Assembly: GCA_963764805.1 (NCBI GenBank)
Contig: CAVXUB010000006.1
Coordinates: 310,001 to 374,000 of the forward strand
Direction: 5' to 3'
Origin: CAVXUB01 sp963764805
GTDB taxonomy: Bacteria > Actinomycetota > Acidimicrobiia > Acidimicrobiales > Bog-793
DNA length: 64,000 nt
Part shown: in pieces, positions 37,064 through 46,357 of the stretch
Position numbering within the stretch: the stretch's first letter is position 1
How the letters are laid out: every line of letters starts with the position of its first letter
The notes under the pieces: model-generated
What the model was told of the DNA's origin: nothing
The model's database searches: none
What the model saw: only the letters and a program-made list of their open reading frames with translations
Program-made: the position numbers and the translations under genes

Positions 37064-40000
37064 GTGGGCCGGGTGAGGCAGAGAACTTGGCTTGCTATAG
37101 CGTGCGCAACAGGGGTCGGGGCGTCGATGGCCGCCGTGCCGGCGGCCCAGGCAGCCCTCAACGCATCGTCAGTGCAGGCCGCGACTCGTCAGGGGGCTCA
37201 ACTGGCGGCCGCCACGCCCGGGCCGACCAGCAAGGTGATCGTCATCATGCGCGACACAGCCGGCGGTCTCGCTCCGAGGTCCACGGCGCGCCGGAGCGCG
37301 CTGCTGGCGGAGGAGACCCCGCTCCTGGCGAGGTTGCGGGCGGGCGGCGGGAGCGTCGAGTTCGTCGGGAAGGCGCTTCCGCTCCTCGTTGCGTCGGTCA
37401 CCCCCGCACAGCGCTCCGCACTGGAGTCGAACCCGCTCGTCGAGGCCGTTCTGCCGGACAGCACGATCCCCTACCCGGCCTCCGAGGGGGCAGGGAGCGG
37501 CCTGGCAGGGAGCGCCGCGGTGGCGCAGCTTCAGCAGGCGGGGTCACATCAGGCCGGCTCACATCAGGCGGCCCGGGCGACCACGAAGAACGCCGCCCCC
37601 TCGATCTGTGGCACCTCCTCGAGCCCGGAGGTCGACCCCCAGGCGGTCAGCGCGATCAAGGCGCTGGCGGCGATCAACCTCGGGTACGACGGTGCGGGTG
37701 TCGAGGTCGCCGATGTAGCCGGCCCGATCGACACGACCATTCTCCGACCTGCAGCGGAACCCGGCCTACGCCTCGGCCGGCTCCCCGGCGGGCACGCCGG
37801 TGGTCTCGACTGTCGACTTCACGGGAGACCCCGTAGGGACGCCCAGCGGAGACGCCGCCGCCGACGCGTTCGCTGACGCCAGCGCCATCGGCGCCCAGGA
37901 GAACTCCACCTACGACATCAGCACCTTCGTCAATGCGGCCCACCCGCTGCCGTCCGGCTGCGACATCCAGCTGGTCGGGGCGGCGCCCGGCGCCAGCATC
38001 CTCGGCGAGAACGTCTTCTCGGCCGTGCACGACACGACCGAGTCCAACCTCATCGAGGCGATCGACTACGCCGCCGCCGGTGGCGCCAAGGTGCTCGACG
38101 AGTCCTTCGGCACGGACAACCTGCCCGACACAGCGCTCGATGCCACTCGCCTCGCCGATGACCTGGCGGTCGCCGCCGGGGTGACGGTCGTCGCCAGCGG
38201 AGGGGAGGCGGGGGTCACGAGCACGCTCGACTCGCCGTCGACGGACCCGGACGTGATCTCCGTCGGGGCCTCGACGACGTTTCGCGCCTACCAGCAGGTG
38301 ACCTATGGGGGCATCGACGCCACGACTCCTACTGCAACGAACGGCAGCTGGCTCGACAACAACATCTCCAGTGCTTCCTCGGGCGGCTTCGCCCAGGACG
38401 GCAGGATGCCCGACCTCGTCGCCCCCGGCGACTTGAACTGGGCGCTCTGCAGCACCAACACGGCCGTCTACACGAGCTGCACCGACTTCGAGAGCCCGCC
38501 GCAGCCTTCGCCGCTCGAGCTCGCAGACGGCAGCAGTGAGTCCTCCTCGCTGGCGGCGGCTGCCGCGGCCGACGTCATCCAGGCCTACGCCTCGGCCCAC
38601 GGCGGAACCGATCCAACGCCTGCTCTCGTGAAGCAGATCCTGATGAGCACGGCCACCGACCTCGACGCGCCGGCGGAGCAGCAGGGCGCCGGGCTGCTCG
38701 ACGTGCTGGCTGCCGTCAAGATGGCGCTCTCGATCAGGGGAACGAGCGGGACCCCCGAGGGCGGGATCCTCACCAGCCCGAACCAGATCGACATCAGCCA
38801 GAACCCGGGTGCCAGCACGAGCAGGAGGATCAGCTTCACCAACACCGGCGATGCCTCGGTCAGCGTGCGCCTGTCGACTCGTGCGCTGACGCATCAGGCG
38901 AGCGCCCAGAGCGGCAGCTTCTGCCTCGATCCGTCGTCGACGGCCATCCATGGGTGCGGGCCGCCGACGGCGAACACCTTCGCCGACTGGAACGGGGCAA
39001 CGGCGGTCTACCAGGAGGAGACGTTCAGCGTTCCGACCATGACCGCCTCGTCCCGGCTCGACTTCTCGGCCGACTACCCCGACACCGGGCAGGCGTGGCC
39101 GCTGCAGGTGGCGCTGATCGACCCGGCCGGCGCTTTCGCCGGCTACTCCCTCCCGCAGGGACTGGGCGATTACGCCAACATCCAGGTGAGCGACCCGGCG
39201 GCGGGTACGTGGACTGCCGTCTTCTTCACTCTGAAGAACGGCAGCAACGGCAAGGGCACGTCCGGCGTGGTCCAGTGGAGCGCGATCACATCTGAGTACC
39301 AGGCCGCCGGCTCCATCTCGCCGTCCAGCCTGACGCTGGCGGCGGGGGCGACCGGCACCGCCACGTTCACCGCCACCAGCTCCTCGACGGCGGGCGACGC
39401 GGCGCAGTCGATCGTCGTCAACGCCGCGGGAGCGCAGTCGACGATCCCCGTCTCGGTGCGGACTCTCGTCCCGCTCGGGCCGAGCGGGGGGACCTTCAGC
39501 GGGGTGCTCACCGGCGGCAACGGCCGCGCCGGGAGCCAGGCGCAGCTCAACACCTACGAGTTCACGCTGCCGGCGGGGCTGCACGACGTCGACGTGAGCG
39601 CCGCCTTTCGCGACGCCAACAGCCCGGTCGTCGCCTACCTGGTCGACCAGAACGGGACGACGCTGGCCTCCTCGTCGAGCCTCACCCTGGATTCTCAGGG
39701 TTCGGTGGTGGCGACGCCCGACGTCAACCTCTACAAGGACTCGCCGGCTGCCGGCACCTACCTGCTCGAGCTCTACTGGATGCAGCCTGTCTCCGGTTCG
39801 GAGCTGTCGATGACGTTCACGGGAGCGGTTCGTTTCGATCAGGTGAGCGTCAGCTCGAACCTGCCAAAGACTCCCTACTCGGTGCTGCAACCGGGCCAGC
39901 CGTACACGTTCAACGTGACGATCAAGAACACAGGGCTCTCGCCTGAGGCGTTCTTCCTCGACCCGCGGACCGCGGGGACACAGACCATCACCCTTCCCGA

Positions 40001-41373
40001 CCTCAACGGCAGCGACCAGAACATGAGCCTGCCCCTCGCCCCCGGCACGAGCTTCCCGTTGTACGACGTCCCGACGCACACGATGCAGGTGGACACAGCG
40101 CTCAGCGGATCGGTCCCCGTCACCTACGACATCGAGTACCTCGGCGGGGACCCGGACCTCTCGCCCGCGGTGCCGGCGCCACACGTGCAGGAATCGAACT
40201 CCGGCGACACGGCGTCTCTCGACTTCAGCGGGACGCCGACGGTCGGCTCGGGGCTCTGGGCGCTCAACCCGAGCGAGCTCGGTCCATACCCGGCAAGCGG
40301 CGCTCCCTCCGCCACTGCCAGCGACACCTTCTCGGCGGTGACCCAGGCGTTCGACCCGACAGTCACGACAGCCGGCGGCGACCTCTGGTCGGCCAGCGCG
40401 TTCAACGGCCTCTCCCCGAACTTCGCGCCCGTGCAGATAGCGCCAGGCGCTACCGCATCGATCCCGCTCACGATCACGCCGACGGCCCCCGCCGCGAACA
40501 GACGTCAGTGGCACCATCGACGTCGACGACGTCTTCCAGGCGGACCTGCTGCTCGGGTTCCCCGACGTGAACGCCGACGAGCTCACCTCACTACCGTTCA
40601 GCTACCGCGTGGCGAGCCCGCTGCAGGGCTACTGGATCTCGGGCAGGGACGGCGGCGTCTTCCACTTCGGCTACGGGCACTTCTACGGTTCCGCCGCCGG
40701 CATGACCGACAGCCCGGTGGTCGGCATGGCTGCGTCCGTGGATCATTCCGGCTACTACCTGGTGACGGCGGCCGGTCAGGTGTACTCCTTCGGAGACGCT
40801 GCCTACCGGGGAGGGATGCTGTCGGCGCCGGTGCCGATCGCGGCGATGGCCACCGACGCCTCCGGGTACGGCTACTGGCTCGTCGACCAGCACGGGCACG
40901 TCACGAAGTTCGGCGACGCGGTCAACTGGGGCGGCGAGAACTTCACGATCCAGCACGAGACCGTCGTCGGCATGGCGTCGACGGCCGACGGCCTCGGCTA
41001 CTGGCTGGTGACCGCCGACGGCAACGTGCTGCCCTTCGGCGACGCGAGGGGCTACGGCGACCCGCACGCCTCGGGCCTGCACCTGGCGGCGCCCTTGGTC
41101 GGGATGGCGGCGACGCCGGACGGCCACGGCTACTACCTGGTCGGCGCCGACGGGGGAGTGTTCGCCTACGGCGACGCAAAGTTCCGCGGCTCGATGATCG
41201 GACACCACCTGAACGGCCCGGCGGTGGCGCTGGCGCTACCGCAGACCGGCACCGGCTACTGGATCTTCGCCCAGGACGGCGGCGTGTTCGCCTTCGGCAC
41301 CGCCCACTTCTTCGGGTCGCTGGCTGCCTCTCGCGTCTCTGCCCGCAGTGGGGGAGCCTCGGCCAACGCCTGA
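37064..41373 (+). CDS. Large secreted subtilase-like protein with C-terminal 'DGGVF' repeats, two frame breaks, triad apparently degenerate
   Basis: Joined across breaks near 37745 and 40498, this is a protein of about 1435 residues. Order: signal peptide (WLAIACATGVGASMAAVPAA), an I9-like propeptide (VIVIMRDTAGGLAP ... LPLLVASVTPAQR), an S8-like domain (about 200-560), beta-rich Fn3-like regions, and six C-terminal units of G-Y-W-L-V-x-A-D-G-x-V-x-x-F-G-D-A. The S8 domain keeps the fold (DVISVGASTTF, GRMPDLVAPGDLNW, LAAAAAADVIQAYA) but lacks GHGTH, the oxyanion Asn (VASGGEAG instead of AxGNxG) and a clear GTSMAAP Ser. It may bind rather than cleave. GTG start at 37064 after GGGAGGG. The breaks lie in otherwise conserved sequence and look technical. 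Confidence 0.8.
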
Positions 41374-41375
41374 TG

Positions 41376-41417
41376 CCGGCAGGCACCGGCCGCCGCCGGC
41401 CGGCCGGTGCCTGCCGG
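41376..41417 (+). terminator. Strong hairpin terminator after the subtilase-like gene
   Basis: CCGGCAGGCACCGGCC (41376-41391) and its exact complement GGCCGGTGCCTGCCGG (41402-41417) form a 16-bp stem with a 10-base loop, two bases after the stop. There is no U-tract, as is common in GC-rich actinobacteria. Confidence 0.8.
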
Positions 41418-41454
41418 TGGAACCGGGAGTTCCGCTCTATAGGCTCGGCCCATC

Positions 41455-42891
41455 ATGAGTGAGACAGAAGCCTTATCGCAGCCGCAGACCGCCTCCCTGC
41501 CGGCGACGCTCGGCGAGCTGCGAGCGTCGGGTTGGCAGTCGGTCCCGGTCAAGACGGAGATCCGCCGCAACGCCGTCAAGCGGATCGCCTCCGGGCAGCC
41601 GATCGTCGAGGGCGTTCTCGGCTACGACAGCACCGTCCTCCCGCAGCTCGAGCGTGCCCTCCTGGCCGGCCACGACATCATCTTCCTCGGCGAGCGGGGC
41701 CAGGCCAAGAGCCGGATGATCCGCTCGCTCACCTCCCTGCTCGACGAGTGGATGCCGATCGTGGCCGGGTCCGAGATCAACGACGACCCGTACCACCCGA
41801 CCTCGCGCCATGCGCTCGACATGATCACGCTGATGGGCGACGAGACCCCGATCGCCTGGGTCCACCGGCACGACCGGCTGGGCGAGAAGCTGGCCACTCC
41901 CGACACCTCGATCGCCGACCTGATCGGCGAGGTCGACCCGATCCGGGTGGCCGAGGGCCGTTACCTCTCCGACGAGCTGACGATCCACTACGGCCTCGTG
42001 CCGCGCACCAACCGCGGCATCTTCGCCATCAACGAGCTTCCGGACCTCGCCGAGCGGATCCAGGTCGGCCTGCTCAACGTGCTCGAGGAGCGCGACGTCC
42101 AGATCCGCGGCTACAAGGTGCGGCTGCCGCTCGACGTCTTCCTGGTCGCCAGCGCCAACCCCGAGGACTACACCAACAGGGGGCGGATCATCACGCCGCT
42201 CAAGGATCGTTTCGGAGCGCAGATCCGCACGCACTACCCGGTGGACCTGGAGACCGAGCTGGAGGTGATCGCCCAGGAGGCGGTCCCTGTCGCCGACGAC
42301 GGGCTGCGGGTGGAAGTGCCCGACTACATGGTCGAGATCGTCGGGCTGCTCAGCCAGCTCGCCCGCGAGAGCCCGCGCATCAACCAGCGGTCGGGGGTCT
42401 CGGTGCGGCTCTCGATCTCCAACTACGAGACCCTCGTGGCAGCAGCGATCCGGCGGGCGCTTCGCAGCGGCGAGACCGAGGCGATCCCCCGCGTCTCGGA
42501 TCTCGACGCGCTCGTCGCCTCCACCCTCGGCAAGGTCGAGGTGGAGTCGCTGGAGTCGGGCGAGGACGCCGAGATCGTGGGGAGGTTGCTGCAGGCGGCC
42601 GTGCTGGCGACGTTCCGTTCGTCCTGCCCGCAGGGAGGGCTGGGGCAGATCGTCGGCGCCTTCGACGACGGCTCGGTGGTGCACGCCGGGCCGGACCTGA
42701 CCTCGGCCGCCTACGTGGAGACCGTCAACCGGATCCCGGCGCTCAGGACGGCGGTGGTGTCGATCACCGGCAACTCCGAGAGCCCAGGCGAGATCGCCAG
42801 CGCCGCCGAGCTCGTGCTCGAGGGCCTGCACCTCTCGAAACGCCTCAACAAGGACGCCGCCGGTCCCCGCGCCACCTACAGGAGCAAGTAG
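41455..42891 (+). CDS. MoxR/Mg-chelatase ChlI-like AAA+ ATPase
   Basis: This 478-residue AAA+ protein has Walker A FLGERGQAKSRMI (GxxGxxKS form), Walker B GIFAINELPDL, sensor region FLVASANPEDYTNRGR and arginine-finger segment ITPLKDRFGAQIRTHYP. It belongs to the ChlI/BchI-type MoxR group paired with a VWA protein in many actinobacteria (mycobacterial Rv0958/Rv0959-like). Such pairs act as chaperones or metal-insertion machines. There is no neighbouring BchH, so a tetrapyrrole role is unlikely. The start ATG follows a TATAGGCT box by nine bases. The VWA partner follows after six bases. Confidence 0.9.
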   Translation: MSETEALSQPQTASLPATLGELRASGWQSVPVKTEIRRNAVKRIASGQPIVEGVLGYDSTVLPQLERALLAGHDIIFLGERGQAKSRMIRSLTSLLDEWMPIVAGSEINDDPYHPTSRHALDMITLMGDETPIAWVHRHDRLGEKLATPDTSIADLIGEVDPIRVAEGRYLSDELTIHYGLVPRTNRGIFAINELPDLAERIQVGLLNVLEERDVQIRGYKVRLPLDVFLVASANPEDYTNRGRIITPLKDRFGAQIRTHYPVDLETELEVIAQEAVPVADDGLRVEVPDYMVEIVGLLSQLARESPRINQRSGVSVRLSISNYETLVAAAIRRALRSGETEAIPRVSDLDALVASTLGKVEVESLESGEDAEIVGRLLQAAVLATFRSSCPQGGLGQIVGAFDDGSVVHAGPDLTSAAYVETVNRIPALRTAVVSITGNSESPGEIASAAELVLEGLHLSKRLNKDAAGPRATYRSK

Positions 42892-42897
42892 CCGGCG

Positions 42898-44958
42898 ATG
42901 AGCGACGAGCCCTGGGCCTACCGGTACTCGCGCTGGGACGGGAGCCAGAAGGGCTTCGACCTCGACGCCGACAGCCTGCTCGCCCAGATGAACGACGAGC
43001 TGCTCGCCCACGGGGACATCGAGAGGGCGCTCCGGCGCCTGATGCAGCAGGGGCTGAGGGACCGGGAGGGGAACCGCGTCGAGGGCCTCCGCGAGCTGAT
43101 GGAGAGGCTGGCCGAGCGGCGGCGGGAGATGCAGGAGCAGCACGACCTGGGAGCCCCCTACGCGGAGATCGCCCGTGAGCTCGACGAGGTTGTCGAGATG
43201 GAGCGAGCCGAGATCGACAGCATCGAGCGGGAAGCCCGTGAGTCGGGTGACGAGCGGCGCCGGGAAGTGACCGAGGAGGCCGCCAACGAGCGCCGCATGC
43301 AGCTGGAGCTGATGCCGGACGACCTGGCCGGCCGCGTGCGCGCGCTCAGCAGCTACGAGTTCATGTCCTCCGAGGCGCGGGAGAAGTTGGAGCAGGTGCT
43401 GGAGAAGCTCCGCCAGCAGGTCACCCAGACCTTCCTCGACGACGTCGCCGGCGAGCTCGCGAAACAAGGCCCGGAGGAGCGTGAGCACATCCGGGCCGCC
43501 CTCGACGCCCTCAACCGGATGCTCGAGCAGAGGGCGGCGGGAGAAGAGATCGACCCGAGTTTCGAGGCGTTCATGGAGCAGTTCGGCGACCTGTTCCCGG
43601 GCAACCCGCAGTCGCTCGACGAGCTGCTCGAGCAGATGGCCCAGCGGATGGCCGCCGTCTCCTCGATGCTCGCCTCGATGACCCCCGGCCAGCGGGCACA
43701 GCTGGAGTCGCTCTTCTCCGAGCTGATGGGCGACATGGACCTCGCCTGGCAGATGGACCGCCTCGGCCGCAACCTGCGTGAGGCCCTGCCGGGAGCGGGC
43801 TGGGACCGGCGGCGCCCGATGAGCGGCACCAACCCGCTCGGGTTGCCCGAGGCGGCCGACATGTTCCAGGACCTCGCCGACCTCGACCGCCTCGAGCAGA
43901 TGCTCGGCGGTGCGCTCAGCCCGGCGTCGCTCGCCGAGGTCGATCTCGATCGGGCGAGCGACCTGCTCGGCCCGGACGCCGCAAGGGCTCTCGAACAGCT
44001 GGCGCAGCTCGCCAAGCGGCTGGAGGAGGCGGGCCTGATCGAGAACCGCGAGGGGCGCCTGGAGCTGACGCCGCGGGGCATCCGCCAGATCGGCAACCAG
44101 GCCCTGTCCGAGCTCTTCAAGCACCTCACCAAGGACCGGCTCGGCGGTCACCAGATCGTCCGCTCGGGGATCGGGCGGGAGCGGGCGCAGGAGACCAAGC
44201 CCTACGAGTTCGGGGACCCCTTCGACCTCAACATCGAGCGGACTCTGCGGCGGGCGATGGTGCGCAGGGCCGGCTCACCCGAGGACGTGCCGGCACTGCC
44301 GGTGCGGCTGCAGCCCGACGACTTCGAGGTCGAGCGCACCGAGGAGCTGACCCGCACCTCGACGGTGCTGATGCTCGACCTGTCCCTCTCGATGCCGATG
44401 CAGGGCAACTTCGTGGCGGCGAAGAAGGTGGCGATGGCGCTGCAGGCGTTGATCGCCTCCCAGTGGCCGCGGGACTACCTGGGCCTGCTCGGCTTCTCGG
44501 TCATCGCCAGGGAGATCCCTCCGCACGGGCTTCCGGAGGTCTCCTGGGACTACGAGTACGGGACCAACATGCAGCACGCGCTGATGCTCGCCCGCAGCAT
44601 GCTCGCCCGCCAGTCGGGCACGAAGCAGATCATCATGATCACCGACGGCGAGCCCACGGCTCACTTGACGGCGGACGGGACGCCGATCTTCCACTACCCG
44701 CCGGTGCGCGAGACCGTGGAGGCGACCCTCACCGAGGTCGTCCGCTGCACACGCGCCGGCATCCGCATCAACACCTTCACGATCGGCGACAGCACGTACC
44801 TGCGCCACTTCGTCGAGCACATGACGAAGGTCAACCGCGGCCGGGCCTTCTTCACCACGCCCGAGACACTCGGCGACTACGTGCTGGTGGACTTCATCGA
44901 GCAGCGGCGGGCACTCTCCACCTCGTCCAAGGGCCGCAGCCGCCGCCGGGGCGCCTGA
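42898..44958 (+). CDS. VWA-domain protein, partner of the MoxR ATPase
   Basis: The 686-residue protein has a long charged helical N-terminus (residues 30-400, rich in Glu/Arg coiled-coil sequence such as AERRREMQEQHDLGAPYAEI). Its von Willebrand A domain from about 470 has the MIDAS motif MLDLSLSM, the conserved Thr in YGTNMQHAL and the Asp in MITDGEPTAH. It ends in a basic RGRSRRRG-like tail. Together with the upstream AAA+ ATPase it forms the usual ATPase/VWA pair. The target client is unknown. The stop is followed by repeated TGAGGCGC units. Confidence 0.88.
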   Translation: MSDEPWAYRYSRWDGSQKGFDLDADSLLAQMNDELLAHGDIERALRRLMQQGLRDREGNRVEGLRELMERLAERRREMQEQHDLGAPYAEIARELDEVVEMERAEIDSIEREARESGDERRREVTEEAANERRMQLELMPDDLAGRVRALSSYEFMSSEAREKLEQVLEKLRQQVTQTFLDDVAGELAKQGPEEREHIRAALDALNRMLEQRAAGEEIDPSFEAFMEQFGDLFPGNPQSLDELLEQMAQRMAAVSSMLASMTPGQRAQLESLFSELMGDMDLAWQMDRLGRNLREALPGAGWDRRRPMSGTNPLGLPEAADMFQDLADLDRLEQMLGGALSPASLAEVDLDRASDLLGPDAARALEQLAQLAKRLEEAGLIENREGRLELTPRGIRQIGNQALSELFKHLTKDRLGGHQIVRSGIGRERAQETKPYEFGDPFDLNIERTLRRAMVRRAGSPEDVPALPVRLQPDDFEVERTEELTRTSTVLMLDLSLSMPMQGNFVAAKKVAMALQALIASQWPRDYLGLLGFSVIAREIPPHGLPEVSWDYEYGTNMQHALMLARSMLARQSGTKQIIMITDGEPTAHLTADGTPIFHYPPVRETVEATLTEVVRCTRAGIRINTFTIGDSTYLRHFVEHMTKVNRGRAFFTTPETLGDYVLVDFIEQRRALSTSSKGRSRRRGA

Positions 44959-45003
44959 GGCGCTCGGCGTCTGAGGCTGAGGCGCTGGGGCGCTGAGGCG
45001 CGA
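44949..45003 (+). repeat. Degenerate TGAGGCGC repeats around the VWA stop codon
   Basis: GGGGCGCCTGAGGCGCT at the stop is partly repeated at about 44986 (GGGGCGCTGAGGCGC), with further TGAGGC copies between. The TGA triplets at 44956, 44972, 44978 and 44994 fall in more than one frame. Confidence 0.7.
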
Positions 45004-45076
45004 TGCCGCGGATCCGGCGCATTTTCCCCTCGGACCCCTTGCAACCTCGCAGGTAAGGGTCCATCATATGACACGG

Positions 45077-45088
45077 GTGTAATTACAC
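45077..45088. promoter_or_regulatory. Perfect 12-bp palindrome upstream of whiB
   Basis: GTGTAATTACAC lies 28 bases before the whiB ATG at 45117, in an unusually AT-rich spot. It is a good candidate for a dimeric regulator site. Confidence 0.6.
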
Positions 45089-45116
45089 GCCCGGAAGTCA
45101 ACCGAGGGGAGGGGAT

Positions 45117-45401
45117 ATGCCGGTGCAGCTCAAGGCATTGCTTGGCCAAGCCGACCGAACTTGGCAGTCCCGCGCCAACTGCATGGGTGTCGATCCGGAG
45201 CTGTTCTTCCCGGAGCGAGGTTCGTCGACGAGAGAGGCCAAGGAAGTGTGCAGAGGCTGCGTCGTCCTCGAGGACTGCCTCGAGTACGCCCTGGCCAACA
45301 GCGAGAAGTTCGGCATCTGGGGCGGGATGAGCGAGCGCGAACGACGCCGGGTGCGGCGGATGCGGCAGCTCGAGCAGCAGGGTGGCGTCGCCGCCTCCTA
45401 G
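45117..45401 (+). CDS. WhiB-family Fe-S transcriptional regulator
   Basis: This 94-residue WhiB protein has the four cluster cysteines C22, C45, C48 and C54 (NCMGVDPELFFP, VCRGCVVLEDC) and the G-[VI]-W-G-G turn (FGIWGGMSERERRRVRR), with a basic C-terminal helix. It resembles the WhiB2/WhmD group linked to cell division and septation, but the subclass is not certain. The start has a purine-rich GAGGGGAGGGG ribosome binding site. A 12-bp palindrome upstream may control it. It converges with a second whiB gene. Confidence 0.95.
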   Translation: MPVQLKALLGQADRTWQSRANCMGVDPELFFPERGSSTREAKEVCRGCVVLEDCLEYALANSEKFGIWGGMSERERRRVRRMRQLEQQGGVAAS

Positions 45402-45527
45402 GCGGCCCTCTCGTCACGGGCGGTAGTTCCGGCTGCGGGTCGTCGGGGGCGGCGACCCTGCAGCTGTCCACGCGCTGCGGCGCTAGCTGCCGCGAGCGTC
45501 GTAGGGCCGGCTGAAGTGGCTCGGCCG

Positions 45528-45800
45528 TCAGCTCCTGCTGGCCATGGCAGCGGCGGCGGCCAGCCGGCGGGCCCGGGCGATGCGCCTGCGCTCGCGCTCC
45601 GACGTCCCGCCCCACACGCCGTGGTCGATGTGGTTCGCCATCGCGTACTCGAGGCACGGCGACTTGACCGGGCAGTCCTTGCAGATCTTGCGCGCCACCT
45701 CGACGCCTACGCCGTCACTCGGGAAGAAGGTGTCGGGTGGGATCTCCCGGCACTTCCCCTGCTCCATCCAAGACATATCCATCGTGGCTCCGATCGCCAT
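45528..45800 (-). CDS. Second WhiB-family regulator
   Basis: This 90-residue WhiB protein has cluster cysteines C17, C40, C43 and C49 (QGKCREIPPDTFFP, ICKDCPVKSPC) and the turn HGVWGGTSERERRRIARARR. The composition (VGVEVARKICKDCPV) is near the WhiB1 group. Several starts are open; ATG 45800 is used, and ATG 45782 has a better-spaced GGAG. It faces the first whiB gene tail to tail with 126 bases between. The 266 bases upstream (45801-46066) hold its promoter and that of the divergent small gene. Confidence 0.95.
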   Translation of the reverse strand: MAIGATMDMSWMEQGKCREIPPDTFFPSDGVGVEVARKICKDCPVKSPCLEYAMANHIDHGVWGGTSERERRRIARARRLAAAAAMASRS

Positions 45801-46053
45801 CCCCGCCTGCACAATTCTGCCTGAAGGCCAGGGCCCACATGAGCATTTGCCGCTTGGTTGTGTATTGCCTGTGAGTTGGTTCTGCGTCCGCTGTGTGTAG
45901 GACGCTCGGCCCGCGCCGGGCCTTGCGCTCGTTTGGACGTCGACCACAGTTCTACGGTTCCCGCGGCGGTAAGGATGCCGGCAAGGTGCCTGCGGCTCAG
46001 CACGTGAGCGCATCTTGGGGCATCTCATGCCTGGAGCAGTGGCTGCCACCGTC

Positions 46054-46059
46054 TACACT
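46054..46059 (+). promoter_or_regulatory. -10 box of a leaderless promoter
   Basis: TACACT ends seven bases before ATG 46067, with no ribosome binding site between. Confidence 0.55.
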
Positions 46060-46066
46060 CACCGCC

Positions 46067-46357
46067 ATGACGATGCCTTCGATGCAGGACCCCAACGCGG
46101 CGCCCGAGCCTCCCCGCGGGCACGTCCGCGTCGTCTACCTGGGGCCGGTGGCGCCGCACTGGGAGGTGGAGTCGGAGTTCGGGGACAGGGCGCTGATCGA
46201 GGAGTTTCGGCAGAGGGCGCTGGCGCGGCTGCTGCTGTTGCCGCCGCACGATCCGCAGTTCCGCCGCAATCGTGAGCGTGTCGTCAGGGATGCCGAGCGC
46301 GAGAACCTGCTGCTGGAGTGGGACCTCGGGGTGCCCGAGGAGGAAGCGGAGGCCTAA
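46067..46357 (+). CDS. Conserved hypothetical protein (96 aa)
   Basis: This is a small hydrophilic protein with a beta-strand start (GHVRVVYLGPVAPHWEVESE), an Arg-rich helix (EEFRQRALARLLLLPPHDP) and an acidic end. No family is recognised. The gene has a clear leaderless promoter and its TAA overlaps the stop of the convergent DUF2342 gene (shared CTAAG), so coding is convincing. Confidence 0.62.
   Translation: MTMPSMQDPNAAPEPPRGHVRVVYLGPVAPHWEVESEFGDRALIEEFRQRALARLLLLPPHDPQFRRNRERVVRDAERENLLLEWDLGVPEEEAEA

Noticed and set aside
37674..40586. Minus-strand open frame of about 970 codons opposite the subtilase-like gene
   Set aside because: Arg/Gly/Val-rich translation without domains. It mirrors the real plus-strand gene, a normal effect of strong GC bias.
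41473..44151. Minus-strand open frame of about 890 codons opposite the MoxR and VWA genes
   Set aside because: Leu/His/Arg-rich shadow of two well-supported genes; no motif of its own.
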